DNA of 64,000 bases from NCBI RefSeq assembly GCF_022807975.1, contig NZ_CP094358.1:4250171-4314170 (forward strand), read 5' to 3'. Every line of letters starts with the position of its first letter. The stretch's first letter is position 1. The translations under genes and the position numbers were made by a program. Below the pieces are notes generated by a model, which was not told the origin of the DNA, ran no database searches, and worked only from the letters and a program-made list of their open reading frames with translations. The DNA is from Abyssalbus ytuae. Its GTDB lineage: Bacteria > Bacteroidota > Bacteroidia > Flavobacteriales > Flavobacteriaceae. Of the stretch, positions 58,641 through 64,000 are shown piece by piece.

Positions 58641-59141
58641 ATGAAGATAATGTATAGTATAATAATTTTATTTTGTTCCTGTAACCTTGTTTCTTGTCAG
58701 CAAACTAAAGAAGAAACCACAGTTTATTATTTGATCAGGCATGCCGAGAAGGATATGAAAAATCCTGGTGATAAAAACCCTGCATTAAACAAAAAAGGAC
58801 AACAGCGGGCAAAAAAATGGGCAAAAATGTTTAATAATATTGATGCTGTTTACTCTACCAATTTTATAAGAACAAAATCTACTGCTGCTCCTACTGCCAA
58901 AAAGAATAATCTTGAAGTAAATATTTATAATCCGTTTAAAATTGATATCGAAGCTTTTAAAGAAGAAACCAAAGGAAAAAGAGTAGTAATTGTCGGCCAT
59001 ACTAATACCATCCCCCGGTTCATTAATCAACTTCTGGGAGAAAAAAAATATGGCGAAATAGATGAATCGGAATACGGAAATCTATATAAAATAACCATAA
59101 AAGGTGATAAAATATCTTCTGAGCTTATAAAAACTAATTAA
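58641..59141 (+). CDS. SixA-like histidine phosphatase, lipoprotein
   Basis: 166 residues with a lipobox ending at C19 (LVSC), so exported. The phosphatase core has the catalytic LIRHAEKD (RHA form), YSTNFIRTKSTA and VVIVGHTNTIP with the second catalytic His. Members remove phosphate from proteins or small molecules. Its lipid anchor places it outside the cytoplasm. 15 bases after deoD. Confidence 0.88.
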   Translation: MKIMYSIIILFCSCNLVSCQQTKEETTVYYLIRHAEKDMKNPGDKNPALNKKGQQRAKKWAKMFNNIDAVYSTNFIRTKSTAAPTAKKNNLEVNIYNPFKIDIEAFKEETKGKRVVIVGHTNTIPRFINQLLGEKKYGEIDESEYGNLYKITIKGDKISSELIKTN

Positions 59142-59143
59142 TC

Positions 59144-59602
59144 ATGCAGTTAAGAAGAATTATTAAATTATTGGAAAATACGTATTCAGGTGCTACCTGG
59201 TATGGTAGTAATTTATGTGATGTTTTAACCGCTATTTCCAGTTCAAACCCCAATGCATCCTATAATGGAGGAAATTCCCTGGGGCAAATTTTAGAACATA
59301 TGATACAGTGGAAAAAGTTTGTGATTGAAAAAATTAACGGCAATACCAATTTTATTATTGAAATCAATTCCATACAAGATTGGAATAGGCGAAAAATATA
59401 CACCACAGAAGAATTTATCGCTTTAATTCATGAATTTAAATCTGTTTCAGAAAAGCTCATTGAAATTTTAAAAGGTGAAAATGATGAATTACTCAATAAA
59501 GAAGTTCCCGGAAAAAAATATGATTTTAAGACCTTGCTTGATGGTATAGTACACCACGATATTTATCATGTCGGTCAGCTTTCTTTACTTAAAAGAGGTT
59601 AA
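59144..59602 (+). CDS. DinB-family (YfiT-like) protein
   Basis: 152 residues, all helical. The three metal-binding histidines appear in QILEHMIQW and VHHDIYHVGQLSLL. These proteins form a four-helix bundle and may act as thiol transferases, with bacillithiol as one known cofactor in related families. Starts 2 bases after the SixA-like gene. The role here is not known. Confidence 0.85.
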   Translation: MQLRRIIKLLENTYSGATWYGSNLCDVLTAISSSNPNASYNGGNSLGQILEHMIQWKKFVIEKINGNTNFIIEINSIQDWNRRKIYTTEEFIALIHEFKSVSEKLIEILKGENDELLNKEVPGKKYDFKTLLDGIVHHDIYHVGQLSLLKRG

Positions 59603-59811
59603 AAATCAACTTTTATTTTTGATCCTTGATTCTTAACCATCCAAAGCCTGTTAAATTTAACATATAAAAACCCTACAGGTAATAAATTAACGTCAATTCG
59701 ATCTAAAAGATAACTATTAATTGAATGTGAACCCTTCTTTTTCCCCAGTATAGCAAAGTTTTCCGTCAAAAATTTTCGAAGCCTTGGAGAAAATTTAGGG
59801 AAAGCTTGTGG

Positions 59812-59929
59812 TTTTGCCCGCTATGCAGGCAAAAATACCTTGGAAAAAGGGTCTTTTCTTCTCGCCCGTACCAAACGACACGTTCGGGCGGGTTGGTTCG
59901 TTTTCTTTGGACAAGCAAAGAAAATGAAC
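59812..59929. repeat. REP-like element made of three consecutive hairpins
   Basis: Three hairpins follow one another. TTTTGCC / GGCAAAA at 59812-59834, CGCCCG / CGGGCG at 59863-59890, and GTTCGTTTTCTTTG / CAAAGAAAATGAAC at 59896-59929 (14-base arms with one G-T pair and a 6-base loop). The block is visibly richer in GC than its surroundings. It resembles repeated palindromes common in Bacteroidota genomes. No transposase is linked to it. Confidence 0.6.
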
Positions 59930-60035
59930 ATAACAATCTGATTTTAAATAATTTGCTTATTTAAAGCAAAAATGGATTAATATATTTTATAACTGAAACT
60001 TATATCGAGCTCACGTTAAATTAAATAAATGTTGC

Positions 60036-60043
60036 TACTTTTG
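60036..60043 (+). promoter_or_regulatory. -7 box TACTTTTG of smpB
   Basis: A perfect TAnnTTTG match ending only 8 bases before the smpB ATG. If it is used, transcription would begin within a few bases of the start codon, so the mRNA would be almost leaderless. Confidence 0.6.
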
Positions 60044-60051
60044 CTGTCCTT

Positions 60052-60513
60052 ATGCAAAAAAACATCAATATACAAAACAGAAAAGCTCGCTTTGAATACG
60101 AGATTTTAGATAAATATATTTCAGGTATTGTCCTTACCGGTACCGAAATAAAATCCATACGGTTAGGAAAAGCTTCTATTGCCGAAAGTTTTTGCGAGTT
60201 TAATGATCGCGGAGAACTGTTTGTTATCAATATGTATATTGAAGAATACTCGCATGGCTCACATTACAACCATAAGCCAAGAAGCGAGCGCAAATTACTG
60301 CTCAATAAAAATGAACTGAAAAAACTCAATAAAGAAGTAAAAAACGTAGGGCTAACCATAGTCCCTTTACGCCTTTTTATAAATGACAGGGGACTGGCCA
60401 AAATGGAAATAGCCCTCGTACGAGGTAAAAAACTTCACGATAAACGCGAAACAATAAAAGATAGAGACTCCAAACGGCAGCTAAACCGTATAAAAAAGGA
60501 ATACAATAAATAA
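60052..60513 (+). CDS. smpB: SsrA-binding protein SmpB
   Basis: 153 residues, complete. NIQNRKARFEYEILDKYISGIVLTGTEIKSI at the start (key residues only) and the C-terminal KRETIKDRDSKRQLNRI basic tail match SmpB. It binds tmRNA and rescues stalled ribosomes. No tmRNA gene was found in this window. The start codon is supported by the N-terminal motif. Confidence 0.97.
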   Translation: MQKNINIQNRKARFEYEILDKYISGIVLTGTEIKSIRLGKASIAESFCEFNDRGELFVINMYIEEYSHGSHYNHKPRSERKLLLNKNELKKLNKEVKNVGLTIVPLRLFINDRGLAKMEIALVRGKKLHDKRETIKDRDSKRQLNRIKKEYNK

Positions 60514-60571
60514 AAAATTATTTTAAAGAGTATATTTAATAATTTTAAGGTTCATTTAAAATGAAAAACTT

Positions 60572-61078
60572 ATGTACAGATTTTTTCTGGTATTCGCTTT
60601 TATCATACTATTATCATGCAAAGAAGAAAAAGAATACAGTTCGGTTAACCTGGTAAATTGGGAAAAAAGAAAAGTGAATTTAAATTCTAAAGATTCATTA
60701 CAGGAAGGAAGTACCTATTTATCAGTTTATTCCCAAATATACAGCCTGGACGAACACCGTACCCATGACTTAACAGCCACTGTTAGTATTAGAAATATAA
60801 ATAAAAAAGATTCTGTCTTTATTGTTAAAGCCGAATACTTTGATACCCATGGTAATTCTATCCGTACATATTTTGATTATCCTATATACATTCAACCCCT
60901 GGAAACCGTAGAAATTATTATAGATGAGGTTGATAAGGAAGGAGGTACCGGAGCTAATTTTATATTCGACTGGAAAGTTAAACAAGCTGTTCATGAACCC
61001 TATATTGAAGGAATAATGATTTCTACATCCGGGCAGCAGGGATTATCCTTTACCACCCAGGGAATAAAAATCAACTAA
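60572..61078 (+). CDS. DUF3124 lipoprotein
   Basis: 168 residues with a lipobox ending at C16 (LLSC). The DUF3124 core follows: VYSQIYSLDEHR, LTATVSIRN, then GGTGANFIFDWK and the end MISTSGQQGLSFTTQG. Function is unknown. It lies 58 bases after smpB and 24 bases before the cyclase gene. Confidence 0.88.
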   Translation: MYRFFLVFAFIILLSCKEEKEYSSVNLVNWEKRKVNLNSKDSLQEGSTYLSVYSQIYSLDEHRTHDLTATVSIRNINKKDSVFIVKAEYFDTHGNSIRTYFDYPIYIQPLETVEIIIDEVDKEGGTGANFIFDWKVKQAVHEPYIEGIMISTSGQQGLSFTTQGIKIN

Positions 61079-61102
61079 ACCAAAATTCTTAATAAAAAAG
61101 TA

Positions 61103-61798
61103 ATGCCGGAAATAATTGACCTAAGCCAGGAAATATATGAAGGAATGCCTGTTTTTAAAGATTTGCCCGCTGTAAAAATATCAGTACATAACACCCATGA
61201 AGAATGGGATAATATTAAAAACCCTGCCACTATAACTCCCAGTGTATATAAATTGGAAATGGGAGAACATACCGGAACCCATGTAGATGCATTAAGTCAT
61301 ATGGATCGTCAATACAAAGACCAATCCATAGACAAAATGCCTTTAAATATGTTCTATACCTGGGGTATTTGCCTGGATTTTTCCCGTAAAAAACTAAAAA
61401 ACCTTATTGAACCGGAGGAAATAGAACTTGCCTGCACAGAAAATAATCTGGAAATTAAAGAAGGAGACACGGTACTATTTTACACCGATCATTACAGAAA
61501 ACATTTCGCCGGTGAAAACTGGGGAAACGGGCCCGGACTTAGTATTAGTGCTGCACAATGGCTGGGAAATAAAAAAATTGCTGCTTTTGGAGTAGAAACC
61601 ATGTCGCCCGGAGTACCGGGAATATCCAACAAACAAGTTCATAAAATTTGCGGGGAACTGGGGTTTACCCACTATGAAAATATGATCAATCTGCACCAGC
61701 TTGTAGGAAGAGGAACATTTCGTTTCATTGCCTTCCCCTTAAAAATAAGAGGAGGTACCGGGTCTCCTGTAAGAGCTGTAGCAGTTTTTGATGAATAA
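61103..61798 (+). CDS. Cyclase family protein (kynurenine formamidase-like)
   Basis: 231 residues with the family metal motif HTGTHVDALSH (about residues 52-62) and the usual start IIDLSQEIYEGMPVF. Related enzymes hydrolyse N-formylkynurenine, but the family also has other amide and lactone substrates. The true substrate is unknown. Confidence 0.88.
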   Translation: MPEIIDLSQEIYEGMPVFKDLPAVKISVHNTHEEWDNIKNPATITPSVYKLEMGEHTGTHVDALSHMDRQYKDQSIDKMPLNMFYTWGICLDFSRKKLKNLIEPEEIELACTENNLEIKEGDTVLFYTDHYRKHFAGENWGNGPGLSISAAQWLGNKKIAAFGVETMSPGVPGISNKQVHKICGELGFTHYENMINLHQLVGRGTFRFIAFPLKIRGGTGSPVRAVAVFDE

Positions 61799-61831
61799 AA
61801 TTTCATCTTTTGAATCTTCTAAACAATCAAA

Positions 61832-62524
61832 ATGGATTTACCTGAAGAAATAAATATACACTATGAAAACTTATGGCAGGAATCAATTGAAAAATTCAGG
61901 CACCATAAATTTGAATTTGACCCTTTAATAGATTCTGAAAAAGATATGAGAAGGGGAATTACTTTACTCGCAAGGCCGGATAAAGAAATAAAGAGAAATA
62001 TAGCATCCTTTATCAACGAGTTTAAATCAATAGATCCACATCAATATTTCTATCCCGTTTCCGATATTCATATAACTATAATGTCTGTAATTTCCTGTTA
62101 TGAAGGTTTTAAAATGAATACCATTGATATTTCAAAATACATAGAAATAATAAATAAAAGTATAAAAGGCCTGAATTCCGAACAAATCACTTTTAACGGT
62201 CTTACCGCCTCAAGTTCCTGCATCATGTTAAAAGGTTTTCCTTTACAAAACAATTTAAATAAAATAAGGAATAACCTTAGGGAAAATTTTAAAAAAAGTA
62301 ATTTAGAATCATCAATAGACCACCGCTACAAAATTAAAACAGCCCATTCTACCATAATCAGGTTTAAAGAAGTAGTAAAACATCCTGATCAACTTATTGG
62401 ATTTTTAGAAAAAAATAAAGATGTACCATTTGGAAGCTTTAAAATTAAAAGCCTGGAATTAGTTTATAATGACTGGTATCAAAAAGCCGGTATAACAAAG
62501 CTTTTGCACACATTTAAATTTTAA
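61832..62524 (+). CDS. 2H phosphoesterase-like protein
   Basis: 230 residues. Two H-x-T motifs are seen, HIT at 80-82 (SDIHITIMS) and HST at 172-174 (TAHSTIIRF), the pair that defines the 2H phosphoesterase/2'-5' RNA ligase superfamily. It could cleave cyclic nucleotides or ligate RNA ends; the sequence does not say which. Lies 33 bases after the cyclase gene. Confidence 0.75.
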   Translation: MDLPEEINIHYENLWQESIEKFRHHKFEFDPLIDSEKDMRRGITLLARPDKEIKRNIASFINEFKSIDPHQYFYPVSDIHITIMSVISCYEGFKMNTIDISKYIEIINKSIKGLNSEQITFNGLTASSSCIMLKGFPLQNNLNKIRNNLRENFKKSNLESSIDHRYKIKTAHSTIIRFKEVVKHPDQLIGFLEKNKDVPFGSFKIKSLELVYNDWYQKAGITKLLHTFKF

Positions 62525-62619
62525 ATAAACTTCTAAAGTTTTTAGAAGGCCATCCGAAAAGAAAAATGGGCTCCGGTGTTTATGCCAGCATCATAAAGAA
62601 CCTTTGTAAGTAATTTTTA

Positions 62620-63261
62620 TCAGTTTCTATCTTCCAGTAAAGGAACAAACCTGAATTCCCCCAGTTCTTCTTTTTCAAATTCTTTTTCAGAAGTTCTTGT
62701 AAATAATGTCATAACCTGAATATCTTCCCCCACAGGTATAACGAGCTTACCTCCTACTTTTAACTGAGAAAGCAATGGTTTTGGAACAAAAGGCGCCCCA
62801 GCCGTAACTATAATACCATCAAACGGAGCTTCGGCAGTAAACCCTTTATATCCGTCACCAAAAATTAACTTTTTGGCCCTATAGCCAAGTTTTGGTAAAA
62901 ATAAACTTGTCTTTTTAAAAAGTTCCTTTTGCCTTTCAACTGAAAATACAACAGCGCCCAATTCAAGTAAAACTGCAGTTTGATAACCACAACCTGTTCC
63001 TATTTCCAATATTTTATCTCCTTCGGTAATTTCCAGTAATTCTGTTTGAAACGCTACGGTATAAGGCTGCGAGATGGTTTGGTCGGCCCCTATAGGGAAG
63101 GCTTTGTCCTGATAAGCGTGGTCCTCAAAACTACTGTCTATAAATAAATGCCGTGGTACTTTTTCAATAGCTTTCAAAACTTTTTTATCGGTAATGCCCT
63201 TTGCTGCAACAATTTCTGCCAGTTTTTTGCGCATTCCCTTATGTTTAAAAGTATCTTTCAA
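62620..63261 (-). CDS. pcm: Protein-L-isoaspartate O-methyltransferase
   Basis: 213 residues. Start MKDTFKHKGMRKKLAEIV, the SAM-binding motif I ILEIGTGCGYQTAVL and the substrate segment QPYTVAFQTELL are complete. It methylates isoaspartyl residues to start repair of aged proteins. Single minus-strand gene. Confidence 0.94.
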   Translation of the reverse strand: MKDTFKHKGMRKKLAEIVAAKGITDKKVLKAIEKVPRHLFIDSSFEDHAYQDKAFPIGADQTISQPYTVAFQTELLEITEGDKILEIGTGCGYQTAVLLELGAVVFSVERQKELFKKTSLFLPKLGYRAKKLIFGDGYKGFTAEAPFDGIIVTAGAPFVPKPLLSQLKVGGKLVIPVGEDIQVMTLFTRTSEKEFEKEELGEFRFVPLLEDRN

Positions 63262-63401
63262 GGTAAATATAGTTTAGTGGTTCAAAAATACATAAACAAA
63301 TGAAGGATTAAAATACGGGATTAATAAATGTAATTTTTATCTTTATCATCATCAAAATAATAGCTGTTAACTAAACAACATTTTAGATTAAAAAAATATA
63401 T

Positions 63402-64000
63402 ATGCTTAAAGCAGGCGTACTGGGTGCAGGCCACCTTGGAAAAATTCACTTACGATTACTCAATCAGTCTGAAAAATACAATTTGGCAGGATTTTATGAT
63501 CCTGATGAGAAAAATGCCCAGAAAGTAGTTAAAGAATTCGGGTACAAATATTTTTCATCGGTTGAAGAACTCATAGATGCGGTAGATGTGGTAGATATTG
63601 TAACTCCTACCCTTTCTCACTTTGATTGTGCTGAAAAAGCAATAAAAAAAGGAAAACATGTTTTTCTTGAAAAACCAATTACAAATACAGTTGAAGAAGC
63701 TGAGAAACTTATAGAATTGGTTAAAAAACATAATGTAAAAGGACAGGTAGGACATGTAGAACGTTTTAATCCGGCATTTACATCGGTTAAAGAAAAAATT
63801 GAGAACCCCATGTTTATTGAAACACACCGGTTGGCTGAGTTTAACCCGAGAGGTACTGACGTTCCGGTAGTTCTGGATTTAATGATTCATGATATAGACA
63901 TTATTTTAAGTGTGGTTAAATCTAAAGTCAAAAATATTAATGCCAGTGGTGTGTCGGTAATAAGTAATTCGCCGGACATCGCCAATGCCCGTATCGAATT
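63402..64000 (+). CDS. Gfo/Idh/MocA family oxidoreductase (5' part)
   Basis: Starts at ATG 63402 and runs off the right edge after about 199 codons without a stop. It begins MLKAGVLGAGHLGKIHLRLL, a Rossmann fold for NAD(P), and has the family lysine motif LEKPI (about residue 90) and a later MIHDIDIIL metal-like stretch. Members oxidise or reduce sugars and related alcohols. Complete function needs the missing C-terminal half. Confidence 0.9.
   Translation, partial: MLKAGVLGAGHLGKIHLRLLNQSEKYNLAGFYDPDEKNAQKVVKEFGYKYFSSVEELIDAVDVVDIVTPTLSHFDCAEKAIKKGKHVFLEKPITNTVEEAEKLIELVKKHNVKGQVGHVERFNPAFTSVKEKIENPMFIETHRLAEFNPRGTDVPVVLDLMIHDIDIILSVVKSKVKNINASGVSVISNSPDIANARIE

Larger units (their letters stand above)
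59603..60051. other. Intergenic region with the triple-hairpin element
   Basis: About 450 bases. Apart from the hairpin cluster at 59812-59929 and the smpB promoter at 60036, no gene or RNA was recognised. The segment at 59745-59800 is also low in coding signal. Confidence 0.4.

Noticed and set aside
59812-59929. Integron attC site or RNA gene at the triple hairpin
   Set aside because: The RYYYAAC/GTTRRRY core sites of attC are absent and no RNA family pattern was recognised.

Overview
This window looks like chromosome from a member of the Bacteroidota, most likely a flavobacterium (family Flavobacteriaceae). The DNA is AT-rich. Start codons lack clear Shine-Dalgarno sequences, and several genes have the Bacteroidota -7 box TAnnTTTG just upstream. 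Many products carry short signal peptides or lipoboxes of Bacteroidota type. The gene content also fits: a YtxJ (bacillithiol) protein, CarboxypepD_reg-like proteins, GH10/GH43 with a GPH symporter, and an EF-G paralogue. No rRNA, tRNA, CRISPR array, intact insertion sequence or prophage was found.

Layout. 1-1.6 kb: a foreign-looking, GC-richer patch with a single-chain nucleotidyltransferase-HEPN protein between two copies of a 41-base palindromic repeat. 1.6-9.1 kb: a stand-alone kinase-like membrane protein, then a tripartite RND efflux operon (TolC, adaptor, pump) that also encodes a small PII-like protein and a DUF2892 protein, behind a clear promoter and operator. 9.4-16 kb: a metallophosphoesterase, an EF-G-like GTPase, a Pmp3/YqaE mini-protein and two secreted proteins of unknown role. 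15.7-20.1 kb: a molybdenum hydroxylase operon (iorA-iorB-like, xdhC, mocA-like). 20.4-26.2 kb: OmpA lipoprotein, cation/proton antiporter, DUF202 protein, PBP1A and a cysteine-rich lipoprotein. 26.4-31.9 kb: leuC-leuD-leuA-leuB plus a TauE/SafE permease. 32.1-36.9 kb: small lipoproteins and a three-gene xylan set (GH10 lipoprotein, GPH symporter, GH43). 36.9-42.7 kb: DUF72, aldehyde dehydrogenase, GreA-like and DUF2461 proteins, then cysE-cysM. 43-50.7 kb: a KatG with a lipoprotein signal, CorA, GlyA, fumarylacetoacetase and a lipoprotein. 50.8-56 kb: a long hairpin, YtxJ, ClpB behind two matching palindromes, and a secreted amidohydrolase. 56-59.6 kb: TetR, thioesterase, deoC, deoD, SixA-like and DinB-like genes in one run. 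59.8-64 kb: a triple-hairpin repeat, smpB, DUF3124, cyclase, 2H phosphoesterase-like, pcm, and the start of a Gfo/Idh/MocA oxidoreductase cut by the window edge.

Most of this is core flavobacterial metabolism and envelope biology. I found no large undescribed defence or biosynthetic system. The items most worth a second look are: the stand-alone form of a kinase-like domain I know from large outer-membrane metallophosphoesterases; the repeat-flanked nucleotidyltransferase-HEPN gene; the lipoprotein KatG; the paired palindromes 32 bases apart upstream of clpB; and two structured intergenic elements (50.8 kb and 59.8 kb).
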